Notes: generated by a model not told the origin, from the letters alone. DNA of 64,000 bases from Bacillus tuaregi (GCF_900104575.1 NZ_LT629731.1:1657051-1721050), one strand, 5' to 3'; counted from the stretch's first letter, positions 1 through 9,231 are shown. Made by a program: numbers and translations.

Positions 1-33
1 TTCAATAAAATGATAATTTAGGAGGAATAGGCA

Positions 34-1095
34 ATGGAAAACGTGAAAGTAGTTATTTGGGGACTAGGCGCAATGGGAAGCGGTATGGCAAGAATGCTAT
101 TAAAGAAGCAGGGAGTAGATATCGTTGGAGGCATCGATATTGGTGATAAAGTAGGCAAATCACTTTACGAGGTTGTCGGTGTAGAGCAAGGTGACCGTCC
201 GGATGTAAAGGTTGGTAACTTGGAGGATATTATTACAGAAAAATGTGCTGATGTCGTTTTATTATGTACTGATTCATTTACTGAAAAGGCATTTCCAAAG
301 CTTAAATATATTCTGGAAAAGAAAATTAATGTCATTACAAGTGCAGAAGAAATGGCCTACCCTCAGGCGCAACAACCAGAGCTAGCGGCAGAACTAGATC
401 GCCTTGCAAAAGAAAACGGCGTATCTGTACTGGGAACAGGGATTAATCCAGGGCTAATCATGGATTTATTAGTGGTGTTAATGACAGGCGCTTGTGAAGA
501 TGTTGAACATATTACTGCCCGCCGTGTCAATTCACTTTCTCCATTCGGAAAAGCTGTAATGGAAGAGCAAGGAATTGGCATGGAAGTAGAAGAATTTGAA
601 AAACGCAAAGCGGAAGGAACAATGGCAGGACATGTTGGCTTCCATGAGTCCATAACGATGATTGCCGATGCAATTGGCTGGAAGTTAGATGGACCTATTG
701 AACAGGATATGGACGCCATTGTAACAGAAGTTGACCGTAAGGCTCCATACGGAGAAGCAAAAGCTGGTCAGGTTGCGGGAGTTGCGATGAGAGGCTGGGG
801 TAAGGTCGACGGTGAAGCAAAAATAGAAATGGATCATCCACAGCAAATCGAACCAGAGCAAGTGGGAGTGGATACTGGTGACTATGTCATTATTAAAGGT
901 ACCCCAAATATTAATCTTTCAAATACACCTGAAGTTCCTGGTGGTATCGGAACCATCGCTATGGTAGTAAATATGATACCACAAATTATTAATGCAAGAC
1001 CAGGTCTACAAACCATGATCAATCTTCCTGTACCAAGAGCTATTATGGGTGATATGAGAGAATTAATCAGTGAAGAAGCTAAAATTGTTAAATAA
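34..1095 (+). CDS. ord: 2,4-diaminopentanoate dehydrogenase
   Basis: Predicted NAD(P)-dependent 2,4-diaminopentanoate dehydrogenase. It oxidatively deaminates 2,4-diaminopentanoate, the product of D-ornithine 4,5-aminomutase, to 2-amino-4-oxopentanoate. The 353-aa protein opens with a Rossmann dinucleotide motif (G10-x-G12-x-x-G15) and has the dihydrodipicolinate-reductase-like fold expected of the family. An AGGAGG site at 21-26 supports the ATG. It is the first gene visible in the ornithine cluster; the promoter lies upstream of the window. The assignment rests on sequence character plus the unbroken presence of all partner enzymes downstream. Confidence 0.9.
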   Translation: MENVKVVIWGLGAMGSGMARMLLKKQGVDIVGGIDIGDKVGKSLYEVVGVEQGDRPDVKVGNLEDIITEKCADVVLLCTDSFTEKAFPKLKYILEKKINVITSAEEMAYPQAQQPELAAELDRLAKENGVSVLGTGINPGLIMDLLVVLMTGACEDVEHITARRVNSLSPFGKAVMEEQGIGMEVEEFEKRKAEGTMAGHVGFHESITMIADAIGWKLDGPIEQDMDAIVTEVDRKAPYGEAKAGQVAGVAMRGWGKVDGEAKIEMDHPQQIEPEQVGVDTGDYVIIKGTPNINLSNTPEVPGGIGTIAMVVNMIPQIINARPGLQTMINLPVPRAIMGDMRELISEEAKIVK

Positions 1096-1161
1096 TTTAT
1101 CAGGTAACAACTGTGGTTTTTACATAGATTTAGCTCACAACTAGAAAGGAAGTAGACTTCA

Positions 1162-1461
1162 ATGGCAAAAAAAGGCGATTGGGTGATGATTCATTCTATA
1201 GTGCTAGAAGCAAAAGATAGAGCACCTCAAGTTCCGGATGATACGAAACAAGTACCACTTGAGAAATTTGTTAGAGGTTTTCTTCAAGAGGATGCAGAGA
1301 TTGGTGACATAGTAAAAGTGAAAACGGTTGCAGATCGTCATGATCAGGGAAAGTTAGTAGAGGTACATCCTACTCACCGTCACGGCTTTGGAGAATTTGT
1401 TCCTGAGATTCTTCGGATAGACCAGGATCTTCGTAAAGCATTATTCGGAGGTGAAGAATAA
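1162..1461 (+). CDS. ortA: 2-amino-4-oxopentanoate thiolase, alpha (small) subunit
   Basis: Small subunit (99 aa) of 2-amino-4-ketopentanoate thiolase, which cleaves 2-amino-4-oxopentanoate with CoA to alanine and acetyl-CoA. Length and the central THRHGFGEF segment fit OrtA of the clostridial pathway. The ribosome site AAAGGAAG precedes the ATG. Its stop codon TAATG overlaps the start of ortB by one base, so the two subunits are translationally coupled. No other role is suggested by the context. Confidence 0.88.
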   Translation: MAKKGDWVMIHSIVLEAKDRAPQVPDDTKQVPLEKFVRGFLQEDAEIGDIVKVKTVADRHDQGKLVEVHPTHRHGFGEFVPEILRIDQDLRKALFGGEE

Positions 1462-2885
1462 TGAGCAGCAATGCAAAGGATTTAAGCTATACATCTGTAA
1501 TGGGAAGAAATACTGAAATAATTAAGAATTCAGTTGGGATTGATTATGACCAATTTGAAACCGGTGTCATCAGCTTTGACTATGAAAGAATGATGTCGGA
1601 AGCTGGATATTCAATGGAAGAAATGATTGAAATTCAATCCGCTACAGGCGTTGGTAATACACCGATTTTTGAATTGAAGAATTTGACTGCTTTAGCAAGA
1701 AAGTTTGCTCCAAAAGGGAAAGGTGCTCGTATCTTTATTAAAGATGAAGCATCAAACCCTTCTGGAAGTTTTAAAGATAGAAGAGCGGCTATTTCTGCCT
1801 ACCATGCAAAAAAATTAGGCTATAAAGGTCTTATTGCCGCAACAAGCGGTAACTATGGGGCTGCGGTTGCCTCTCAAGCAGCAAAATTAGGTCTTAAATG
1901 TATTGTCGTACAAGAAACCTACGATTCAAGACATGTCGGACAACCTGAAATTGTTGAAAAGCAAAGAAAATGTGAAGCTCTTGGAGCAGAAGTACTTCAA
2001 CTAACAGTTGGGCCTGAATTATTCTACGAAGCACTGAAGGTAATTGAAGAAACTGGATTCTTTAATGCCTCATTATATACACCATTTGGTATTGCAGGCG
2101 TGGAAACGCTTGGTTATGAGATTGCTCAGCAATTTAGAGCAACTGTTGGTAAAGATCCAGATGTAGTAGTGGCAACGACTGCTGGCGGTGGTAATTTAAC
2201 GGGAACTGCACGTGGATTAATTAAGGCAGGTGCCACAAATACCAAGGTAATTGGTGCTAGTGTTAACTTAACAGGTCTTCATATGGCCTCTGATAATGAT
2301 TTCAATCGAAAATCTTTCACAACCGGTCACACTGGTTTTGGTGTTCCATTTGCTTCATGGCCAGACCGTTCAGATGTTCCTCGATCTGCAGGTAGACCAT
2401 TACGTTATATGGATCGTTATGTAACGATTTCGCAAGGTGAAGTTTTCTACATGACAGAAGCTATGGCAAATCTAGAAGGACTTGAAAAAGGTCCTGCAGG
2501 TAACACAGCATTGGCTGCAGCTTTCTCACTAGCACAGGAGTTAGACGAAGATCAAACCATCATCGTTCAAGAAACAGAATATACGGGTGCCGGAAAGCAT
2601 GTCCAGCCGCAATTAGCGTTTGCTAGACAAAATGGGATTGAAATTCTATTTGGTGATCCAAAGGAAGAGGTTCCTGGTAAGAACATCATTTTACCTAAAG
2701 ATCCTTCTTACATTAAAGCGGTTGATTTAGACCTTGACCGTATGAAGCGTTCATTAATTAAAAAGGCGATTTCTACGGCAAATCAAGATTTAACAGAGGT
2801 TGATTATCAATTCTTAGCAGATGAAACTCGTAAGACGGTTGATGAAGTGAAGGAAATGATTAAGAGCCTAGAACTAAATCAATAA
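1461..2885 (+). CDS. ortB: 2-amino-4-oxopentanoate thiolase, beta (PLP) subunit
   Basis: PLP-dependent large subunit (474 aa) of the OrtAB thiolase. The fold is that of the threonine synthase/tryptophan synthase beta superfamily. The PLP lysine is expected at K105 within the SGSFKDR motif, and a glycine-rich phosphate-binding loop (TTAGGGNLTG, near residue 240) is present. It starts inside the ortA stop codon. Without ortA beside it this would be annotated as a threonine-synthase-like protein, so the assignment is partly from context. It is followed by a structured gap of about 110 bases before oraS. Confidence 0.88.
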   Translation: MSSNAKDLSYTSVMGRNTEIIKNSVGIDYDQFETGVISFDYERMMSEAGYSMEEMIEIQSATGVGNTPIFELKNLTALARKFAPKGKGARIFIKDEASNPSGSFKDRRAAISAYHAKKLGYKGLIAATSGNYGAAVASQAAKLGLKCIVVQETYDSRHVGQPEIVEKQRKCEALGAEVLQLTVGPELFYEALKVIEETGFFNASLYTPFGIAGVETLGYEIAQQFRATVGKDPDVVVATTAGGGNLTGTARGLIKAGATNTKVIGASVNLTGLHMASDNDFNRKSFTTGHTGFGVPFASWPDRSDVPRSAGRPLRYMDRYVTISQGEVFYMTEAMANLEGLEKGPAGNTALAAAFSLAQELDEDQTIIVQETEYTGAGKHVQPQLAFARQNGIEILFGDPKEEVPGKNIILPKDPSYIKAVDLDLDRMKRSLIKKAISTANQDLTEVDYQFLADETRKTVDEVKEMIKSLELNQ

Positions 2886-2889
2886 TTTC

Positions 2890-2944
2890 ATGACTAAGCC
2901 AAGCATATGGACTGTCAAAGTATACGAAATATGCTGGCGGTCAT
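2890..2944 (+). promoter_or_regulatory. Intercistronic stem-loop between ortB and oraS
   Basis: The gap between ortB and oraS forms an imperfect hairpin. The outer arms are ATGAC/GTCAT and the inner arms are GCCAAGCATAT/ATATGCTGGC with one bulged A. It is not followed by a T tract, so it is not a classical terminator. A processing or mRNA-stability element that sets the ratio of OrtAB to OraSE is a plausible inference. Confidence 0.45.
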
Positions 2945-2997
2945 TTACTAAATAAATAACTTATCTGTATTGGATTATGAAAAGAGGGGCTGAAAAC

Positions 2998-3369
2998 ATG
3001 AGTGAAGCTAGAGAAGATAACTACCTAGAAAAAAGAGCACACCTTGCCGGATTATCAAATGACGAATTAAAGGAAAGATTTTGGAGTTTAACGGAGCAAA
3101 TTGTTGATCCTTTATTGGATTTTGCTCATACTTATACATCACCTTCCATTGAGCGCTCTGTACTACTTCGCATGGGGTTCTCATCCGTAGAAGCAACAAA
3201 AATCGTTAACAACGTGATGGACCGCGGCTTAATGGGGAAGGGCGCAGGTCATATTGTCTACCGACTTTCTAAAGAAAAGGGCATATCCGTTCGTGAGGCA
3301 GGCCTTAAACTGTACAATGACGAAATGTGGGAAGATGTTGTTGCGATGTTCAAGGGAGGGAATAAATAA
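2998..3369 (+). CDS. oraS: D-ornithine 4,5-aminomutase, S subunit
   Basis: Small subunit (123 aa) of the adenosylcobalamin- and PLP-dependent D-ornithine 4,5-aminomutase, which converts D-ornithine to 2,4-diaminopentanoate. Length matches the clostridial OraS (about 120 aa). An in-frame ATG at 2977 exists, but the AAGAGGGG ribosome site lies between it and the ATG at 2998, so 2998 is chosen. The stop overlaps the oraE start by one base (TAATG), as expected for obligate partners. Confidence 0.9.
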   Translation: MSEAREDNYLEKRAHLAGLSNDELKERFWSLTEQIVDPLLDFAHTYTSPSIERSVLLRMGFSSVEATKIVNNVMDRGLMGKGAGHIVYRLSKEKGISVREAGLKLYNDEMWEDVVAMFKGGNK

Positions 3370-5594
3370 TGTCTGAAAAGAAATTAAATCCGAATGAAAA
3401 AATAAATCTTCATGAAATTTTAGATAATCTTGAGAACTATCGTCCGAAAAGAAGAGGCTGGACTTGGAGAACACCAAAGCCAGGATTAGAGCAGCATAAA
3501 TTTACTTATAAAGATATGTCAGAGCCATTAAAGAACTATGTTCCACTTCCATCTGCTAAGTATTTTAATAATATTGATCCACAAGGGACATCATCCATTA
3601 CAACAGAAATCGCTTCTGGTCGTTTTGAAGATGATATCCGCCGGATGAGAATGGCTGCTTGGCATGGGGCAGACCATATCATGGTTATTCGTACAGCTGG
3701 ACAATCTCATTTTGAAGGTTTAATTGAAGGAACTCCACAGGGTGTCGGTGGTATCCCAATTACAAGAAAGCAAGTGAGAGCACAGAGAAAAGCGCTCGAT
3801 CTAATCGAGGAAGAAGTAGGCCGTCCAATTAACTACCATAGCTATGTATCTGGTATTGCCGGTCCTGAAGTTGCGGTTATGTTTGCAGAAGAAGGCGTAA
3901 ACGGTGCGCACCAAGACCCTCAATATAATGTTCTATACCGTAATATTAACATGGTTCGTTCATTCGTTGATGCAGCTGAATCGAAAAAGGTTATGGCATG
4001 GGCTGGAATTGCGCAAATTGACGGTGCTCATAATGCGAACGCAACAGCAAGAGAAGCTTGGAAGGTTATGCCTGAATTAATGGTACAGCATGCGATTAAC
4101 TCCTTGTTCTCCTATAAAGTAGGAATTGCAAAAGACAATATCTGTCTTTCAACGGTTCCTCCGACTGCGCCACCGGCACCATCGATGTATTTGGATCTGC
4201 CATATGCAGTAGCATTAAGAGATTTCTTCGAAGAATATCGTATGAGAGCACAGCAAAATACGAAATACATGGAAGCTTCAACTCGTGAAGCAACCGTTAC
4301 ACATGTATTGAACCTGTTAATATCAAAATTAACTCGTGCCGATATTCAATCAACGATTACACCTGATGAAGGACGTAACGTTCCATGGCATATCTATAAT
4401 ATGGAGGCAGTGGACACAGCTAAGCAGGTGTTCCAAGGTCTTGATGGCTTCATGGATATGGTTGAATTGAAGAAAGACGGCCCGCTATATGATAAGGCTC
4501 GTGAGATTAAAGAAAGAGCGATTCTTTTCATGGAAGAAATCGTTCAAACAGGCGGATACTTCAAAGCAGTTGAAGAAGGCTTCTTTGTTGATTCAGGTAA
4601 CTACCCTGAGCGTAATGGGGACGGTATTGCCCGTGAGATTGAAGGCGGTATCGGTGTCGGTACCATCTTCAAGAGAGATGAGGATTATCTGGCTCCTGTC
4701 ACAGCTCACTATGGCTACAATAATGTGGCTCAATATGATGAGTCTGCTGCAAATGATCCAGCGAAATTAATTGATGGCAGTACTTTTGAGAACCCTGAAA
4801 AAATTATCTTCATTGACGAATTGGATGATAATGATAATGTTAACATCCGTTTGGAAGAAACAAAAGAATACCGTGAAGGCGGCATGCTGAAGCCTGAAGG
4901 AGAATGGCTGGGAGACGGCACAATCCTGATTACGATGATGCTTCCAACTTCTGCACGTGTAGCTGAATTTGCCGCGCTTGAGTATGCTAAGGAATTTGGC
5001 TTAGCAGATCCAGAGGTTATCAATAAAGAAGTCATGCAGGATGCTGAAGGTACGCGTATCGAATTGAAGGGTCGTGTAACGAAAGCCATTGACCCAACGA
5101 AATTAACGATTCCACCAGAACCAAAACTATTAACAGAAGATGAGATTCGTGAAGAAATCCAAAATGAACCTATGACGATTGTTGCTGGAACAGTTGGAGA
5201 AGATGAGCACTCTGTTGGACTTCGTGAAATCATTGATATTAAGCACGGTGGTATTGAGAAATACGGAATTAAAAACCACTACCTAGGCACATCAGTACCA
5301 GTGGAAAAGCTTGTTGATGCGGCTATTGAGTTAAATGCTGATGCGATTTTTGCATCTACTATTATTAGCCACGACGACATTCACTATAAGAATATGAAGA
5401 GAATTCATGAGCTTGCAGTAGAAAAAGGCGTACGTGATAAACTGATTATTATTGCTGGCGGTACACAGGTTATCCCTGAATTGGCAGTAAAAGCAGGTGT
5501 GGATGCAGGATTTGGTCGCGGAACAAAAGGGATTCATGTGGCAACGGCACTAGTTGAAATTCGAAGAGAAAAGAGAAAGAATAATGAAGGTTGA
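3369..5594 (+). CDS. oraE: D-ornithine 4,5-aminomutase, E (B12/PLP-binding) subunit
   Basis: Large catalytic subunit (741 aa). An N-terminal TIM-barrel region is followed by a C-terminal cobalamin-binding Rossmann domain. The B12 motif DxHxxG is visible as D612-E-H614-S-V-G617, giving the axial histidine H614. K625 lies eleven residues later, the spacing I recall between the axial His and the PLP-binding Lys in the Clostridium sticklandii enzyme. It overlaps oraS by one base and the following gene by eleven bases. Function requires imported or synthesised adenosylcobalamin; no cobalamin gene lies in the window. Confidence 0.93.
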   Translation: MSEKKLNPNEKINLHEILDNLENYRPKRRGWTWRTPKPGLEQHKFTYKDMSEPLKNYVPLPSAKYFNNIDPQGTSSITTEIASGRFEDDIRRMRMAAWHGADHIMVIRTAGQSHFEGLIEGTPQGVGGIPITRKQVRAQRKALDLIEEEVGRPINYHSYVSGIAGPEVAVMFAEEGVNGAHQDPQYNVLYRNINMVRSFVDAAESKKVMAWAGIAQIDGAHNANATAREAWKVMPELMVQHAINSLFSYKVGIAKDNICLSTVPPTAPPAPSMYLDLPYAVALRDFFEEYRMRAQQNTKYMEASTREATVTHVLNLLISKLTRADIQSTITPDEGRNVPWHIYNMEAVDTAKQVFQGLDGFMDMVELKKDGPLYDKAREIKERAILFMEEIVQTGGYFKAVEEGFFVDSGNYPERNGDGIAREIEGGIGVGTIFKRDEDYLAPVTAHYGYNNVAQYDESAANDPAKLIDGSTFENPEKIIFIDELDDNDNVNIRLEETKEYREGGMLKPEGEWLGDGTILITMMLPTSARVAEFAALEYAKEFGLADPEVINKEVMQDAEGTRIELKGRVTKAIDPTKLTIPPEPKLLTEDEIREEIQNEPMTIVAGTVGEDEHSVGLREIIDIKHGGIEKYGIKNHYLGTSVPVEKLVDAAIELNADAIFASTIISHDDIHYKNMKRIHELAVEKGVRDKLIIIAGGTQVIPELAVKAGVDAGFGRGTKGIHVATALVEIRREKRKNNEG

Positions 5595-6981
5595 TGTACT
5601 GGTAGCCGAAATTGGCTCTACCACTACAGTAGTAAATGCTTTTAATCATATTCATACGGAGAATCCAGTTTTTGTAGGGCAGGGACAAGCTCCAACTTCT
5701 GTCATGGAGGGTGATGTTACAATCGGCCTAAATGCAAGTATAGCTGATTTACAGAGGAGCCTGAATACTGATTCCTTAGAATATGATGAAATGTTTGCTA
5801 CATCAAGTGCTGCGGGCGGTCTAAAAATGACCGTTCACGGTCTTGTCTTCGATATGACTGCAAGAGCGGCCAAAGAAGCCGCTCTTGGCGCAGGTGCTAT
5901 TATTCACCTCGTAACGGCAGGGAAACTAAGAAGAGGCGACCTAAAAAAAATTCAAGACCTGAATCCTAATATCATTTTAATAGCCGGTGGTGTGGATTAC
6001 GGCGAAAGAGACACTGCTTTAAATAATGCTGAAGCGATAAGAGGACTGAATTTAAATATCCCGATAATTTACGCAGGTAATATTGAAAACCAAGAAGAGA
6101 TCAAATTAATCTTTGAAGATACAAAGCAAAGGGTTTACATTGTTGAAAATGTATTCCCAAGAATTGACGAATTGAATGTGGAGCCAACCAGGAAGGTTAT
6201 TCAGGAGGCATTCGAAGAACATATTATTCATGCACCAGGTATGGAAACGATACGTAATGTTGTGAATGAAGCGATAACGCCAACTCCAGGAGCAGTCATG
6301 CAGGCAAGTAAGCTGCTTGGGAAATATCTAAAGGATATTATTGTCATAGATGTTGGCGGTGCCACAACCGATATTCATTCTGTTACGGTGGGTTCTGATG
6401 CCATCGCACGTATTCAAGTAGCACCTGAGCCTACTGCGAAGAGAACCGTTGAAGGTGACTTAGGAGTCTATGTAAACAGAGAAAATATCATTGACTTAAT
6501 CACACGTGAAAAGCTTGAAGAGGAAGGCTTTAATGTGGATAAAATTCTCGAGGAATATCATAGCATTCCAAAGAATGACGAAGAATTTCGTTTTGTAGAA
6601 CGCCTTACTGAAGTAGCCACACTCATGGCAGTTGAAAGACATGCCGGTAGAATTCGCTATGTATATGGTCCGGAAGGTAGAGCTACGTTAGCACAAGGTA
6701 AAGACTTAACGGAAATCAAATATATTATCGGTACAGGTGGGGCATTAACAAGACTGCCGGCAGGCAAAGAAATTATGATGAAAATCATGGAGCAAGATAA
6801 TCCAGAACATCTACTGCTGCCTAATAAGGGTGCGGAGGTTCTGATTGATCATGATTATATCATGGCTTCGTTAGGTGTACTTTCTATGAAGTATGAGGAT
6901 GCTGCTGCGAAGCTGTTAGGAAAGTCCTTAGGAATTGATTTGATGGCAATACAAAATGAAGAATCAGATTGGAGTTCCTAG
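5584..6981 (+). CDS. MutL/GlmL-like aminomutase-associated ATPase (reactivating factor)
   Basis: A 465-aa actin-like ATPase of the MutL/GlmL family found beside B12-dependent carbon-skeleton and amino mutases. An N-terminal phosphate-binding signature (VAEIGSTTTVVNAF) and a second one (DVGGATTDIHSV, around residue 255) are visible. Family members are thought to reactivate mutases whose cobalamin has been damaged; here the client would be OraSE. The ATG at 5584, overlapping oraE by eleven bases, aligns the first phosphate motif near the N terminus. The in-frame ATG at 5554 would add ten residues from within oraE. Confidence 0.85.
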   Translation: MKVDVLVAEIGSTTTVVNAFNHIHTENPVFVGQGQAPTSVMEGDVTIGLNASIADLQRSLNTDSLEYDEMFATSSAAGGLKMTVHGLVFDMTARAAKEAALGAGAIIHLVTAGKLRRGDLKKIQDLNPNIILIAGGVDYGERDTALNNAEAIRGLNLNIPIIYAGNIENQEEIKLIFEDTKQRVYIVENVFPRIDELNVEPTRKVIQEAFEEHIIHAPGMETIRNVVNEAITPTPGAVMQASKLLGKYLKDIIVIDVGGATTDIHSVTVGSDAIARIQVAPEPTAKRTVEGDLGVYVNRENIIDLITREKLEEEGFNVDKILEEYHSIPKNDEEFRFVERLTEVATLMAVERHAGRIRYVYGPEGRATLAQGKDLTEIKYIIGTGGALTRLPAGKEIMMKIMEQDNPEHLLLPNKGAEVLIDHDYIMASLGVLSMKYEDAAAKLLGKSLGIDLMAIQNEESDWSS

Positions 6982-7016
6982 TTCCTTCATTATATATGTT
7001 TCAAAATTAAGAGCAA

Positions 7017-7051
7017 AAATTCAGTGGGGCAGGTAAGCCTCACTGAATTTT
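7017..7051 (+). terminator. Hairpin after the mutL-like gene
   Basis: AAATTCAGTG and CACTGAATTT form a stem around a short G/C-rich loop, followed by a short T run. It separates the ord-to-mutL-like transcript from orr and suggests orr has its own promoter or is read through. Confidence 0.65.
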
Positions 7052-7127
7052 GGTCCGTTTAAACGAAAAAGATGAAGCTGAGTTCCCGTTTGTGAAAGTC
7101 AAAACAAGAAAACCGATTACATAAAAT

Positions 7128-7141
7128 TGAAAGCGTTCGCT
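7128..7141 (+). promoter_or_regulatory. Possible cre (CcpA) site upstream of orr
   Basis: TGAAAGCGTTCGCT matches the cre consensus TGWAANCGNTNWCA at all but two positions. It lies 57 bases before the orr start. Catabolite control of ornithine use is a reasonable inference; no promoter elements were confidently placed. Confidence 0.4.
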
Positions 7142-7197
7142 ATATTTCTTTATATTTTTTATTTCAATTATTGGCTAATTGAAAGGAGATTCACTTT

Positions 7198-8277
7198 ATG
7201 CATCCAAAATTAATCATTGATTTACATAAATTAAGACAAAATATCAGTTACTTAAGCAAGAAAATGAAGGAAAAAAATTTAACAGTAGGACATGTTACAA
7301 AGGTATATTGTGCAGATCCAATTATTGTTAATGTCTTTAATGAATTTGAAGAGATTGATTATTTTGCAGATTCCCGAATAGATAACATAAAACAATACCC
7401 TGAAACGAATAAAGAAAAAATTCTGGTGCGAATCCCCATGCATAGTGAAGTATCTGATGTTGTAAAGTATGCAGATATCAGCTTCAATTCAGAAATTAGT
7501 ACGATTCGTTTATTAAATAAAGAAGCAAAAAACCTAAATAAGAAACATAAAATTGTTATCATGGTAGACTTAGGGGACTTGCGTGAAGGCTACTTTTACG
7601 AGAATCAGGTCATGCAGGCTGTTGCGGAAATAGTTGAATTAGATAATATTGAATTATATGGAATTGGTGTAAACCTCACTTGTTATGGCGCGATTATTCC
7701 TGATGCAACAACACTATTAAGGCTGGTTGACTTTAAGTATAAAATTGAATCAAATTACAATGTTTCCATCTCAATGGTATCAGGCGGAAATTCAAGCTCT
7801 GTCTATTTACTTGACGAAGGTGGACTTCCTGAAGGGGTTAATAATTTAAGAGTAGGGGAAGCATTTGTAAGAGGCTGCGAAACCGCCTATGGACGCTGCT
7901 ATGAAGAAATGCATCAGGATGCATTTATTCTTTCAACAGAGTTAGTCGAGTTAAAAGAAAAGCCGTCAGTTCCGATTGGGAATATTGGTGTCGATGCCTT
8001 CGGGCAAAAGCCTGTCTTTAAAGATAAAGGTCAAATGTTAAGGGGCATTGTGGCGATTGGTCGACAGGACACTGATTATGAGGGACTTATACCAGTTGAT
8101 GAGAAAATTGAAATTGTAGGTGCCAGCTCAGACCACTTAATATTAGATTTCACCAATTGCGATAAGCAATATCATATAGGTGATTCCATCGAATTCAATA
8201 TGACTTATTCTGCTCTATTAAACGGGTTTACAAGCCATTATGTGAAAAGAGAATATATCGGCATGAAGCCGGAGTAA
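7198..8277 (+). CDS. orr: Ornithine racemase (alanine racemase family, PLP)
   Basis: A 359-aa PLP enzyme with an N-terminal alanine-racemase-type barrel. Predicted to interconvert L- and D-ornithine, feeding D-ornithine to OraSE. The N terminus carries LIIDLHKLRQNISYL, and the putative PLP lysine lies in the HVTKVYCAD segment near residue 40. A strong ribosome site (GAAAGGAG) precedes the ATG. It is separated from the mutase operon by 216 bases containing a hairpin and a possible cre site. Annotated elsewhere as alanine/ornithine racemase; the ornithine role is from context. Confidence 0.88.
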   Translation: MHPKLIIDLHKLRQNISYLSKKMKEKNLTVGHVTKVYCADPIIVNVFNEFEEIDYFADSRIDNIKQYPETNKEKILVRIPMHSEVSDVVKYADISFNSEISTIRLLNKEAKNLNKKHKIVIMVDLGDLREGYFYENQVMQAVAEIVELDNIELYGIGVNLTCYGAIIPDATTLLRLVDFKYKIESNYNVSISMVSGGNSSSVYLLDEGGLPEGVNNLRVGEAFVRGCETAYGRCYEEMHQDAFILSTELVELKEKPSVPIGNIGVDAFGQKPVFKDKGQMLRGIVAIGRQDTDYEGLIPVDEKIEIVGASSDHLILDFTNCDKQYHIGDSIEFNMTYSALLNGFTSHYVKREYIGMKPE

Positions 8278-8294
8278 CCTGCAACTTAATAGCA

Positions 8295-8358
8295 GAGAAA
8301 ATACTACAATAAAAAGGAGCTTGGGTTACCAAGCTCCTTTTTATTGTAGTATTTTCTC
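8295..8358. terminator. Perfect 30-bp bidirectional terminator
   Basis: Two perfectly complementary 30-base arms (8295-8324 and 8329-8358) enclose the four-base loop GTTA. A T run closes the inner stem on each strand. It lies between convergent orr and the DoxX gene and can stop transcription from both sides. Confidence 0.9.
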
Positions 8359-8364
8359 GTAAGA

Positions 8365-9021
8365 TTAAGAGACTTTTGTCCGATGCGTATGGCTGGAACC
8401 ATGTCTCTTCCTTTGCCAATTATCTAATAGTCTTCCAAGTGCCGGCATGACATAATAATCAAGTCCAAAGAATCGACCAGCGCCGCTCATTAATGCGATT
8501 GATGCAGGTAATGCCATGAATTTATCCATGCCAAGCATAGCGCATAGAGTAAACATCGCAAGCATTCCAACACTTACAAAGCTGAATAACCACGTGAATA
8601 ATCCAATTAAAATAGCCACGCCAATAAATAACTCAAGGAATACGACCATTTTTTGCATAAAAATGGCCACTTCGGGTGTCGGCATCATCACTTTCATTAT
8701 ACCTTCAAACCAGCCTGGCATGGATTCTAAAATCGGAGGAATGGTCGGTACAGCCTCTGCTCCGCCTGCGGCAGCACTTGCACCCGTTGTTTCTGACTGT
8801 AGCCATGAAAACGGCATTTTTACAGACTCATCGACAAGCCAAGAATCGTTGCCTAGACCAGATGTTAGATCCTTTGTTCCCCACTTACTTTCCCCCCAAA
8901 GCTTCGCGCCAGCTTCATCAATCCAGAACCAACCAATCATTAAACGTAATGGAAAAGCCCATAACATTTTACCGAATTTTGAAATTCCATTTTGAATCAC
9001 ATCAATAAGCTTATCAAGCAT
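8365..9021 (-). CDS. DoxX-family membrane protein
   Basis: A 218-aa integral membrane protein of the DoxX-like family, with about four hydrophobic segments: near residues 15-35, and three between about 125 and 190. Between the first and second segments is a roughly 80-residue outside loop rich in W, S, G and P. Family members have been linked to thiosulfate or quinone redox chemistry, but no function can be assigned here. The ATG at 9021 is chosen over an in-frame GTG at 9030 because AAGGAG lies eight bases before it. It is convergent with orr and appears monocistronic. Confidence 0.75.
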   Translation of the reverse strand: MLDKLIDVIQNGISKFGKMLWAFPLRLMIGWFWIDEAGAKLWGESKWGTKDLTSGLGNDSWLVDESVKMPFSWLQSETTGASAAAGGAEAVPTIPPILESMPGWFEGIMKVMMPTPEVAIFMQKMVVFLELFIGVAILIGLFTWLFSFVSVGMLAMFTLCAMLGMDKFMALPASIALMSGAGRFFGLDYYVMPALGRLLDNWQRKRHGSSHTHRTKVS

Positions 9022-9189
9022 TAACCTCACTCCTTAATGAAATTTATGAAAATATCTATAATTACTCTTTTAATTATGAATACCCTTAATAATATTAGCT
9101 ATGACTTATATTACTTCAAAGATGGTAGCAACTATATGTTCCTAAAACAGACAAATTTTACCGAAATGATAAGATAATCCAAACTAAAT

Positions 9190-9217
9190 AAGCAATGGAA
9201 CATCCATTCCATTGCTT
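9190..9217 (-). terminator. Terminator after the LOG-family gene
   Basis: AAGCAATGGAA/TTCCATTGCTT stem with a six-base loop, just downstream of the LOG-family gene on the minus strand. The T tract on that strand is short. Confidence 0.6.
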
Positions 9218-9231
9218 GTCTGTATACTAGT

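Noticed and set aside
4730-5233. A 167-codon minus-strand frame inside oraE
   Set aside because: A serine-rich antisense shadow of a highly conserved gene, without a ribosome site.
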